DNA of 64,000 nucleotides from Arthrobacter agilis (GTDB taxonomy: Bacteria; Actinomycetota; Actinomycetes; Actinomycetales; Micrococcaceae), in assembly GCF_006494655.1 (NCBI RefSeq), contig NZ_VHIM01000007.1, forward strand, positions 62,001 through 126,000, in the 5' to 3' direction. Numbering within the stretch: the first letter of the stretch is position 1; each line of letters begins with the position of its first letter. The notes beneath the pieces are model-generated. The model was not told the DNA's origin. It made no database searches and saw nothing but the letters and a program-made list of their open reading frames with translations. Below are positions 19,133-25,972 of the stretch, one piece after another. The position numbers and the translations under genes were made by a program.

Positions 19133-20593
19133 GTGACTTCAGCGCCCAGCACTCCGTCCGTCGTCGATTTCCGCACGCTCGATCTTCGCGGCCGCACGCT
19201 TTCCCCCGGAGACCTCAAGCGCCTTCTTCCCCGCGCCGCCGTGAGTGCCCATTCGTCCGAGGCGGCCGTGCAGGCCATCGTCGACGACGTCAGGGCTCGA
19301 GGACTCGGCGCGCTGCGCGAGCTGGCCCACCGCTTCGACGGCGTCGAGCAGGATCACCCGAGAGTACCCGCGGACGTGATCGCGGCAGCGCTGGAGGAGC
19401 TCGACGACGACGTCCGGGGTGCGCTCGAGGAAGCGATCCGTCGTGCCCGCCTGTTCGCCGAGGCCCAGCGGCCGGCCGACGTCGAGATCGAGATCGCCGA
19501 GGGCGCTCGGCTGACCCACCGGTGGATCGCCGTCGACCGCGTGGGCCTGTACGTGCCCGGGGGGCTCGCGGTGTACCCCTCCTCCGTCGTCATGAACGTG
19601 GTCCCCGCGCAGGCCGCAGGCGTCCGTTCCATCGCGCTCGCCTCCCCGCCGCAGAAGGAGTTCGGCGGCTGGCCGCACCCCGTCATCCTCGCGGCCGCTG
19701 CGATGCTGGGCGTGACGGAGGTCCACGCCATGGGCGGGGCCCAAGCCGTCGCGGCGCTGGCGTACGGTGTCGTCGCGGACGGCGGCACGGGAGACGGTAC
19801 GGGGGACGGCGTAGGATCGGGCGAGCCGGGTGCCCTGCCCGGGGGCTCCGCCGCCGACCCGTCGCGCCCGGGCGCGATCGATCCGGTGAATCTGATCACC
19901 GGTCCCGGGAACGTCTTCGTCGCCACCGCGAAGCGCCTCGTGCGCGGCAGCGTCGGCATCGACTCGGAGGCCGGAACCACGGAGATCGCCGTCCTCGCGG
20001 ACGCCGGTGCTGACGCGGACCTCGTGGCGGCCGACCTCGTCAGCCAGGCCGAGCACGATCCGCAGGCGGCGTCCGTCCTCGTGACCGACTCGGAGGAGCT
20101 CGCTGCAGCCGTCGTCGAGGCGCTGGGTGTCCGCGCGCAGCGCACCCGCCACGCCGATCGTGTCCGGACAGCCCTCTCGGGACCGCAGTCGGGAGTGATC
20201 CTGGTCGACGACCTCGAGCACGGGATCGCGGTGTGCGATGCCTACGCGGCCGAGCACCTCGAGATCCAGACGGCGGATGCCGCCGGCGTCGCGCGCCGCA
20301 TCCGGAATGCCGGTGCGGTCTTCGTGGGCGCCTACAGCCCCGTGAGCCTCGGGGACTACTGTGCGGGGTCCAACCACGTGCTGCCGACCGGAGGGACGGC
20401 CGCCTTCACCTCCGGCCTCAATGTCACCACCTTCCTGAAGGCCGTGCAGCTCGTCCAGTACGACCGCGAGGCGCTGCGGGAGGTCTCGGCGTCGATCGAG
20501 GCTCTGTCCGACGCGGAGAACCTGCCGGCGCACGGAGAGGCCGTGGCGGCCCGCTTCGAGGCGACGGGTCGAGCGGTCCGCACGGACGGCTGA
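19133..20593 (+). CDS. hisD: HisD, histidinol dehydrogenase
   Basis: Zinc enzyme catalysing the last two NAD-dependent oxidations of histidine synthesis. Family stretches are YVPGGLAVYPSSVVMNVVPA, GPGNVFVATAKR, GIDSEAGTTEI, the zinc/active-site SQAEHDPQA and the C-terminal AAEHLEI and GAYSPVSLGDYCAGSNHVLPT. At 486 residues it is longer than the usual 430-440. A Gly/Asp/Pro-rich insertion of about 28 residues (DNA about 19780-19870) sits just before DPVNLITGPGN. No other his gene follows in this window. The GTG start lies 6 nt after a -10 element. Confidence 0.94.
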   Translation: MTSAPSTPSVVDFRTLDLRGRTLSPGDLKRLLPRAAVSAHSSEAAVQAIVDDVRARGLGALRELAHRFDGVEQDHPRVPADVIAAALEELDDDVRGALEEAIRRARLFAEAQRPADVEIEIAEGARLTHRWIAVDRVGLYVPGGLAVYPSSVVMNVVPAQAAGVRSIALASPPQKEFGGWPHPVILAAAAMLGVTEVHAMGGAQAVAALAYGVVADGGTGDGTGDGVGSGEPGALPGGSAADPSRPGAIDPVNLITGPGNVFVATAKRLVRGSVGIDSEAGTTEIAVLADAGADADLVAADLVSQAEHDPQAASVLVTDSEELAAAVVEALGVRAQRTRHADRVRTALSGPQSGVILVDDLEHGIAVCDAYAAEHLEIQTADAAGVARRIRNAGAVFVGAYSPVSLGDYCAGSNHVLPTGGTAAFTSGLNVTTFLKAVQLVQYDREALREVSASIEALSDAENLPAHGEAVAARFEATGRAVRTDG

Positions 20594-20641
20594 ACACTAC
20601 ATCTGGTAATTACAGTGTTGTTGTTTCACCACATCTAGTCC
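20594..20641. promoter_or_regulatory. tandem NrdR boxes in the nrdR promoter
   Basis: ACACTACATCTGGTAA (20594-20609) and TCACCACATCTAGTCC (20626-20641) share CAC-Y-ACATCT-R-GT. They start exactly 32 bp apart, about three helical turns. Both fit the published NrdR box acaCwAtATaTwGtgt at most positions, and paired boxes with this spacing are typical for NrdR. Box 2 lies between the -35 and -10 of the nrdR promoter, which would allow autorepression. Confidence 0.7.
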
Positions 20642-20647
20642 TAGACT
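20618..20647 (+). promoter_or_regulatory. nrdR promoter
   Basis: TTGTTG (20618-20623) and TAGACT (20642-20647) are separated by 18 nt. Transcription would start near 20654, leaving a leader of about 33 nt that holds the GAGGGGGAG ribosome site of nrdR. Confidence 0.6.
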
Positions 20648-20686
20648 GATCGAACGGGACGATCGCCGACCATCCGAGGGGGAGCC

Positions 20687-21184
20687 GTGTACTGTCCGTA
20701 CTGCCGGAACCCCGACTCGCGGGTGGTCGACAGCCGCCTCGCCGATGATGGCTCCGCCATCCGTCGCCGTCGCCAGTGCCCCGAGTGCGGACGCCGCTTC
20801 AGCACGGTCGAGACCACGAGCCTCAGCGTCATCAAGCGGTCGGGGGCGGGTGAGCCGTTCAGCAGGTCCAAGATCATCAACGGAGTCCGCAAGGCCTGCC
20901 AGGGGAGGCCCGTCACCGAGGACGACCTCGCTCTCCTGGCCCAGGAGGTAGAGGAGACCGTGCGTGCGAGCGGCGTCGCCGAGATCGACGCGCACGAGGT
21001 GGGGCTGGCGATCCTGCAACCGCTGCGCAAGCTGGACCAGATCGCCTACCTTCGCTTCGCGAGCGTCTACCAGGGCTTCGAGTCCCTGGAGGATTTCGAG
21101 GAAGCCATTGATACCCTTCGCCGGCAGGCGAAGGACAACGAGCGCATACCCTCGGGTGTGCAGAGACCGTTGACGGCGCAGTAG
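20687..21184 (+). CDS. nrdR: NrdR, ATP-cone repressor of ribonucleotide reductase genes
   Basis: Nucleotide-sensing repressor that binds paired boxes before ribonucleotide reductase genes. A zinc ribbon with Cys3, Cys6, Cys31 and Cys34 (YCPYCR...[10 protein letters not shown]) is followed by an ATP-cone from about residue 46 to 136 ([25 protein letters not shown] is its beginning). At 165 residues it has normal length. The GTG has a strong purine-rich ribosome site. Two NrdR-like boxes in its own promoter suggest autoregulation. A 19-bp hairpin terminator follows, shared with the convergent ppgK. Confidence 0.96.
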   Translation: MYCPYCRNPDSRVVDSRLADDGSAIRRRRQCPECGRRFSTVETTSLSVIKRSGAGEPFSRSKIINGVRKACQGRPVTEDDLALLAQEVEETVRASGVAEIDAHEVGLAILQPLRKLDQIAYLRFASVYQGFESLEDFEEAIDTLRRQAKDNERIPSGVQRPLTAQ

Positions 21185-21274
21185 CGCCGCTCCAGACCCC
21201 GGTGGTGGCTGCGGAGGGGAAGCCGACGCCACCACCGGCACCACGTTCGTCCGGGCTCGCCCGGCACAGGAACA

Positions 21275-21314
21275 GCACGAAGCCCGGTACGGATGTCCGT
21301 ACCGGGCTTCGTGC
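21275..21314. terminator. bidirectional terminator between nrdR and ppgK
   Basis: The arms 21275-21293 and 21296-21314 are perfect 19-nt reverse complements (GCACGAAGCCCGGTACGGA on the left) with a 2-nt gap. Convergent genes on both sides suggest it stops transcription from both. Confidence 0.85.
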
Positions 21315-21391
21315 GTCGAGGGGGCCGTGTCCAGGGTCGCTCCGTCGTCGTTCCCGCCGTCAGCGTGGGTAGCTCGAGCCTCTCGAGCTGC

Positions 21392-22204
21392 TCAGGCCTT
21401 CTGGCTCGACAGCAGTGCGGCCTGCAGGGCGCCCCCCACGATTCCGGCGTGGTTCTTGAGCTGCGCCGGGATGATCGGGGTCCGGAGGTTCAGCGAGGGC
21501 AGGTATTCGCCGCTGCGCTTCGAGATGCCGCCGCCCACGATGAACAGCTCGGGGGAGAAGAGGAACTCGACGTGCGAGAAGTAGCGCTGGAGCCGGACGG
21601 CGTACTCGTCCCAGTCGATCCCGTCCCGTTCACGCGCGACGGCCGATGCCTTCGTCTCGGCGTCGTGCCCGTCGATCTCGAGGTGGCCGAGTTCCGCGTT
21701 CGGCACGAGCTTGCCGTCGAAGATGAACGCCGACCCGATACCGGTGCCGAGCGTGATGACGAGAACCGTCCCCAGCTTGCCCTTGCCCGCACCGTAGCGG
21801 ACCTCGGCGAGTCCGGCGGCGTCGGCGTCGTTGATCACGTGCACGTCGCGCCCGAGGACCGTCGTGAACAGGGCGTCGACGTCCGTGTCGACCCAGCTCT
21901 TGTCCACGTTCGCCGCGGAGCGTGCCACGCCGTGCTGGATGATGGCCGGGAAGGTGACCCCGACCGGCACATCGGCCGGCGGGCCCTCGGGCCGTGAGCT
22001 CAGCTCCGCGACGATCTGCGCGACGACGTCGGCCACCGCCTCGGGCGTGGAAGGCTTCGGTGTCGGGATGCGGAAGCGCTCACCGACGATGAGACCCTTC
22101 TCGAGATCGACGATCCCGCCCTTGATTCCCGTACCGCCGATGTCGATGCCGATGACGGACGGGGGGAGCTTCCTAGATTTCTTCTTCTCGATGTCCTTGG
22201 CCAT
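21392..22204 (-). CDS. ppgK: PpgK, polyphosphate glucokinase
   Basis: ROK-family kinase that phosphorylates glucose using inorganic polyphosphate (and often ATP), typical of actinobacteria. The phosphate-binding IGIDIGGTGIKGG starts near residue 18. [27 protein letters not shown] and AELGHLEIDG follow, with the C-terminal LFIVGGGISK. The protein has 270 residues, standard length. GGAGA precedes the ATG. It lies 75 nt downstream of map on the same strand, so the two may be cotranscribed. Confidence 0.93.
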   Translation of the reverse strand: MAKDIEKKKSRKLPPSVIGIDIGGTGIKGGIVDLEKGLIVGERFRIPTPKPSTPEAVADVVAQIVAELSSRPEGPPADVPVGVTFPAIIQHGVARSAANVDKSWVDTDVDALFTTVLGRDVHVINDADAAGLAEVRYGAGKGKLGTVLVITLGTGIGSAFIFDGKLVPNAELGHLEIDGHDAETKASAVARERDGIDWDEYAVRLQRYFSHVEFLFSPELFIVGGGISKRSGEYLPSLNLRTPIIPAQLKNHAGIVGGALQAALLSSQKA

Positions 22205-22279
22205 GATTCTCCGTCACGTGGGTTGGTGGTTCGGCGCAAGCCGGAAGGGGGTGGTGCAGAGGAAAACGGGGCGCCCATG

Positions 22280-23158
22280 TCAGGGTGCGGTGAGGATCTC
22301 CGCGCCGCTGTCGGTGACAACGAGTGTGTGCTCGAACTGCGCTGTCCTTTTGCGGTCCTTCGTGACGACGGTCCAGTCGTCCGCCCACATCGTCCACTCG
22401 ATGGTGCCGAGCGTGAGCATGGGCTCGATGGTGAAGACCATGCCCGGCTCGATGACGCGGTTGTAGGCGGGGGCGGCGTCGTAATGGGGGATGATCAGGC
22501 CCGTGTGGAACGCTTCTCCGACGCCGTGCCCGGTGAAGTCACGGACAACACCATAACCGAAGCGTTTCGCGTAGGACTCGATGGTACGTCCGATGACGTT
22601 GATCTCGCGTCCCGGGGCCACGGCCCGGATGGCTCGGGTGAGCGACTCCTGCGTGCGTTCGACGAGCAGCCGCGATTCCTCGTCCACCGTCCCGACGCAG
22701 AACGTGTGGTTCGTGTCGCCGTGCACGCCGTCCTTGTAGGCCGTGATGTCGATGTTGAGGATGTCCCCGTCGCGGAGCTCCGTCGAGTCCGGGATGCCGT
22801 GGCAGATGACCTCGTTCAACGAGGAGCAGAGCGACTTCGGGAAGCCCCTGTAGCCCAGGGTCGAGGGATAGGCACCGTGATCGAGGATGAACTCGTGTCC
22901 TATGCGGTCGAGGTGATCGGTCGTGACACCGGGTTTCGCGTTCCGTCCGACCTCCACGATGGCCTGGGCCGCGATCCGCCCGGCCGCCCGGATCTTCTCG
23001 ATGGTCTCGGGCGTCTTGACCTCGGAGCCGGTGAAGACGGCGGGAGCCGGGCGCCCCACGTACTCGGGACGAGCGATACCCGGGGGCACGGGCCGCATCG
23101 GCGAGACGGTCCCGGGTGTCAGGGTCCCGATGGGCGCAGCTGTGGATGACTGGGGCAT
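22280..23158 (-). CDS. map: Type I methionine aminopeptidase
   Basis: Dimetal peptidase removing N-terminal Met from new proteins. The metal ligands are in [17 protein letters not shown] (two Asp), FTGHGVG (His), FTIEPM (Glu) and FEHTLVV (Glu). It has 292 residues with an N-terminal extension of about 40 residues before the catalytic domain, as in the mycobacterial MapB type. ATG 23158 is chosen because a TAGGAT -10 element lies 7 nt upstream, making the longer in-frame start at 23218 unlikely to be transcribed. Confidence 0.95.
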   Translation of the reverse strand: MPQSSTAAPIGTLTPGTVSPMRPVPPGIARPEYVGRPAPAVFTGSEVKTPETIEKIRAAGRIAAQAIVEVGRNAKPGVTTDHLDRIGHEFILDHGAYPSTLGYRGFPKSLCSSLNEVICHGIPDSTELRDGDILNIDITAYKDGVHGDTNHTFCVGTVDEESRLLVERTQESLTRAIRAVAPGREINVIGRTIESYAKRFGYGVVRDFTGHGVGEAFHTGLIIPHYDAAPAYNRVIEPGMVFTIEPMLTLGTIEWTMWADDWTVVTKDRKRTAQFEHTLVVTDSGAEILTAP

Positions 23159-23165
23159 ACCCTTG

Positions 23166-23171
23166 ATCCTA
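23166..23171 (-). promoter_or_regulatory. -10 element TAGGAT of map
   Basis: Reading leftward, TAGGAT (23171-23166) ends seven bases before ATG 23158. There is no ribosome site, so a leaderless transcript is likely. Confidence 0.55.
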
Positions 23172-23271
23172 TAACCGGGCAGCAGGTCACCTCTGGTGCG
23201 GCGGGGCCGGAAGGCCACCGAGTTCCCAGTCGGGGGACCGGCGGGCCCACGACGACGCGAGGAGTTCCGCT

Positions 23272-23433
23272 ATGACGGAGTACTGGTTCAACGTCCGGAC
23301 GCATGAGGTCGAGGAGGACCGCCAGTCGGACTGGTCACAGCTCATCGGGCCCTATGCCACGCGGGGAGAGGCCGAGAAGGCCCTGGAGAAGGTCCAGCAG
23401 CGCAACGACGCCTGGGATCGCGAGGACGACTAG
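23272..23433 (+). CDS. Small SPOR-like hypothetical protein (53 aa)
   Basis: A short gene reading MTEYWFNVRTHEVEEDRQSD at the start and ending in a charged DAWDREDD tail. GAGGAG lies 8 nt before the ATG. The pattern (YWFNVRTHxVE...LIGPYATRGEAEKALEKVQQRN) looks like the compact aromatic/GPYxTRxEAExAL layout of SPOR-type domains. Similar tiny proteins are common next to panB or map in Arthrobacter relatives (recall, not searched). It is soluble and acidic. Its TAG overlaps the panB stop on the other strand within four bases. Confidence 0.8.
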   Translation: MTEYWFNVRTHEVEEDRQSDWSQLIGPYATRGEAEKALEKVQQRNDAWDREDD

Positions 23434-24329
23434 AAGGTGTGCTCGGGTCCGGGGAACGTTCCGGACCGGACCTCGTCGAGGTAGGCCGAGGCGGCCTCCG
23501 CGAGGGCTGTCCGCAGGTCGGCGTACTGCTTGACGAACTTCGCCTGCCGGCCGCCGCGCAGGCCGGCCATGTCCTGCCAGACGAGGACCTGGCCCGTGGT
23601 CCCGGGGCCCGCTCCGATGCCGATCGTCGGTACGCTGACGGCTGCGTCGACGGCGAGCGCCGTCTCCGCGGGCACCATCTCCATGAGGACGCAGAACGCG
23701 CCCGCGTCCGCGAGGGCGACGGCGTCGTCCACGACGCGCTGCGACGCTTCCCCACGGCCCTGCACGCGGTACCCGCCGAGCGCGTGCTCGCTCTGCGGGG
23801 TGAAACCGATGTGGGCCATCACGGGGATGCCGGCGCGGACGAGGGCGCGGACCGTGTCCGCGTAGTCGGCGCCGCCCTCCATCTTCACGGCGTGCACCAG
23901 CCCTTCCTTGAGCAGCCGGACGGAGGACTCGACGGCCTGCTGTGGTGAGACCTCGTAGCTGCCGAACGGCAGGTCGGCGACGACGAGCGCGCGGCGGGCC
24001 GCGCGGCTCACAGCACGGCTGAAGAGGATCATCTCGTCCAGCGTGATGGGCAGCGTGGTCGCATGCCCGAGGACGTTGTTAGCAGCCGAATCGCCGACCA
24101 AGAGGACCTCGATCCCGGTCTCGTCGAACACCTGCGCGGCGTACTGGTCGTAGGCGGTGAGCATCGCGAATCGCGTGCCCTGCTCCTTCGCCTGCTGCAG
24201 GTGGTGGATCCGGACCCGCCCGGGTGGTGTCGGTGTACTCGGCCGGGTCTGGCCGTTCGGTGCACCGGGCGAGGGGGAGGAGGACGCGGCGCCTTCTCCG
24301 TAGGGGGCGGGCAGCTCGGCGGAGGTCAT
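23430..24329 (-). CDS. panB: PanB, ketopantoate hydroxymethyltransferase
   Basis: First committed step of pantothenate synthesis: transfers a hydroxymethyl group from methylene-THF to alpha-ketoisovalerate. The TIM-barrel motifs are MLTAYDQYAA, LLVGDSAANNVLGH, DLPFGSYEVS, VKMEGG, AHIGFTPQS and the catalytic-Glu region MEMVPAE, then TIGIGAGPG. The protein has 299 residues with a Pro/Ser-rich start of about 38 residues. ATG 24329 lies six bases after TAGGCT on the minus strand. Tail-to-tail overlap with the small upstream gene is four bases. Confidence 0.95.
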   Translation of the reverse strand: MTSAELPAPYGEGAASSSPSPGAPNGQTRPSTPTPPGRVRIHHLQQAKEQGTRFAMLTAYDQYAAQVFDETGIEVLLVGDSAANNVLGHATTLPITLDEMILFSRAVSRAARRALVVADLPFGSYEVSPQQAVESSVRLLKEGLVHAVKMEGGADYADTVRALVRAGIPVMAHIGFTPQSEHALGGYRVQGRGEASQRVVDDAVALADAGAFCVLMEMVPAETALAVDAAVSVPTIGIGAGPGTTGQVLVWQDMAGLRGGRQAKFVKQYADLRTALAEAASAYLDEVRSGTFPGPEHTF

Positions 24330-24335
24330 GCATCG

Positions 24336-24341
24336 AGCCTA
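24336..24341 (-). promoter_or_regulatory. -10 element TAGGCT of panB
   Basis: Reading leftward, TAGGCT (24341-24336) is followed by six bases and then the panB ATG. No ribosome site is present, so the mRNA is probably leaderless. Confidence 0.55.
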
Positions 24342-24429
24342 GCCGACCCCCGGTCGAGGCTTCCGGACACCAGCGGCCCGCCGCGCATGAACCGGGCGTC
24401 CGGGTCAGTAGAGTATTGACGGCGGTCGT

Positions 24430-24486
24430 TCACGGCCCCGACGTTTCACGGCCCCGATGTCACGCGGACCCGATGTCACGCGGACC
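24430..24486. repeat. degenerate direct repeats upstream of glnA2
   Basis: Four imperfect copies beginning TCACGGCCCCGA or TCACGCGGACCCGA start at 24430, 24446, 24460 and 24476 (unit 14-16 nt). They lie 100-155 nt before glnA2 and just after TAGAGT/TTGACG promoter-like hexamers at 24409-24421. They could be regulatory or simple slippage products. Confidence 0.6.
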
Positions 24487-24583
24487 GCGGATACGACGGC
24501 ACCCCCCCCGTCCGACGTCGGACAGGGACACCCCGCAGCCCTCCCGGGCGGCGCGGGGCAACGAGTCAAGGAATGAGGTTGTC

Positions 24584-25924
24584 ATGGACCGGCAGCAGGA
24601 GTTCGTACTGCGCACCATCGAGGAGCGCGACGTGCGGTACGTGCGTCTCTGGTTCACCGACGTCGTCGGATCACTGAAGTCCGTGGCGCTGGCACCGGCC
24701 GAGGTGGAGGGCGCCTTCGAGGAGGGCCTCGGCTTCGACGGCTCCTCGATCGAGGGCCTCGCCCGCGTCTACGAGTCGGACATGCTGGCCCAGCCCGACC
24801 CGTCGACGTTCCAGATCCTGCCGTGGCGCGGCGAGAAGGAGCAGACGTCGCGGATGTTCTGCGACATCCTGACGCCTGACGGGCAGCCGTCCACCGCGGA
24901 TCCGCGGGGCGTGCTGAAGAAGACCCTGGCGAAGGCCGCCGACATGGGGTTCACCTGCTACACGCACCCCGAGATCGAGTTCTACCTGCTGAAGTCGTCC
25001 GAACTGGGCCTCGACGGTCAACCCGTCCCCGTGGACCAGGCAGGCTACTTCGACCACGTGCCGGGTGGCGTGGCCCAGGATTTCCGCCGCACCGCCGTCG
25101 CGATGCTCGAATCCGTGGGGATCTCCGTCGAATTCAGCCACCACGAGGCCGGTCCGGGCCAGAACGAGATAGACCTGCGCTACGCCGATGCGCTGCAGAC
25201 CGCGGACAACATCATGACGTTCCGCACCATCATCAAGGAGGTGGCCCTCACCTCCGACAGCTACGCGACCTTCATGCCGAAGCCGTTCTCCGAGCACCCC
25301 GGCTCCGGCATGCACACCCATTTCTCGCTGTTCGAGGGTGACAGCAACGCGTTCTACGAGGCCGGGGCTGAGTTCCAGCTCTCGCAGACCGCGCGCCAGT
25401 TCATCGCGGGTATCCTCCGCCACGCGCCCGAGTTCACGGCCGTGACCAACCAGTTCGTCAACTCGTACAAGCGGCTGTGGGGTGGCGGGGAGGCCCCGAG
25501 CCACCTCGCGTGGGGCCACAACAACCGCTCGGCGCTCGTGCGGGTGCCTCTCTACAAGCCCAACAAGGGCCAGTCCGCGCGCATCGAGTACCGCGGCATC
25601 GATTCGGCGAGCAACCCCTACCTCGCGTACTCCGTGCTCCTCGGTGCCGGCCTCAAGGGTATCGAGGAGGGCTACGACCTCCCGCCGGCCGCCGAGGACG
25701 ACGTCTGGAGCCTCACGGCGGCGGAGCGGCGCGCCATGGGGCACGATCCGCTGCCGGCGAGCCTCCACGACGCCATCCGCGTCATGGAGGACTCGGAGCT
25801 CGTGGCGGACATCCTGGGCGAACAGGTCTACGAGAACTTCCTGCGGAACAAGCGCGAGGAGTGGCACGACTACCGCATCCAGGTGACGCCCTACGAACTG
25901 CGCCGGAACCTCAACATTCTCTAG
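24584..25924 (+). CDS. glnA2: GlnA2-type glutamine synthetase
   Basis: Type I glutamine synthetase paralogue, ATP-dependent ligation of ammonia to glutamate. It has 446 residues, the length of mycobacterial GlnA2 and about 28 shorter than the housekeeping GlnA here. Seen are FDGSSIEGLARVYESDM near the start, the metal/ATP region THPEIEFYLL, SHHEAGPGQNEID, the histidine motif FMPKPFSEHPGSGMHTH and the active-site Glu segment ARIEYRGIDSASNPY. The ATG at 24584 has AAGGA upstream; a longer frame adds a non-conserved leader. It lies 48 nt before glnE, the order seen in mycobacteria. Confidence 0.94.
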   Translation: MDRQQEFVLRTIEERDVRYVRLWFTDVVGSLKSVALAPAEVEGAFEEGLGFDGSSIEGLARVYESDMLAQPDPSTFQILPWRGEKEQTSRMFCDILTPDGQPSTADPRGVLKKTLAKAADMGFTCYTHPEIEFYLLKSSELGLDGQPVPVDQAGYFDHVPGGVAQDFRRTAVAMLESVGISVEFSHHEAGPGQNEIDLRYADALQTADNIMTFRTIIKEVALTSDSYATFMPKPFSEHPGSGMHTHFSLFEGDSNAFYEAGAEFQLSQTARQFIAGILRHAPEFTAVTNQFVNSYKRLWGGGEAPSHLAWGHNNRSALVRVPLYKPNKGQSARIEYRGIDSASNPYLAYSVLLGAGLKGIEEGYDLPPAAEDDVWSLTAAERRAMGHDPLPASLHDAIRVMEDSELVADILGEQVYENFLRNKREEWHDYRIQVTPYELRRNLNIL

Positions 25925-25960
25925 CCGGTCCGCAGGTCCGCCTGCCGGTCGCTGCTTGGC

Positions 25961-25966
25961 TAGTGT
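25961..25966 (+). promoter_or_regulatory. -10 element TAGTGT of glnE, leaderless arrangement
   Basis: TAGTGT ends six bases before the ATG of glnE, inside the 48-nt gap after glnA2. It gives glnE a transcript start of its own. Confidence 0.55.
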
Positions 25967-25972
25967 TGCTCC

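Noticed and set aside
19033-20013. 326-codon frame overlapping hisD in another frame
   Set aside because: Arg-rich shadow; hisD in its own frame has all family motifs.
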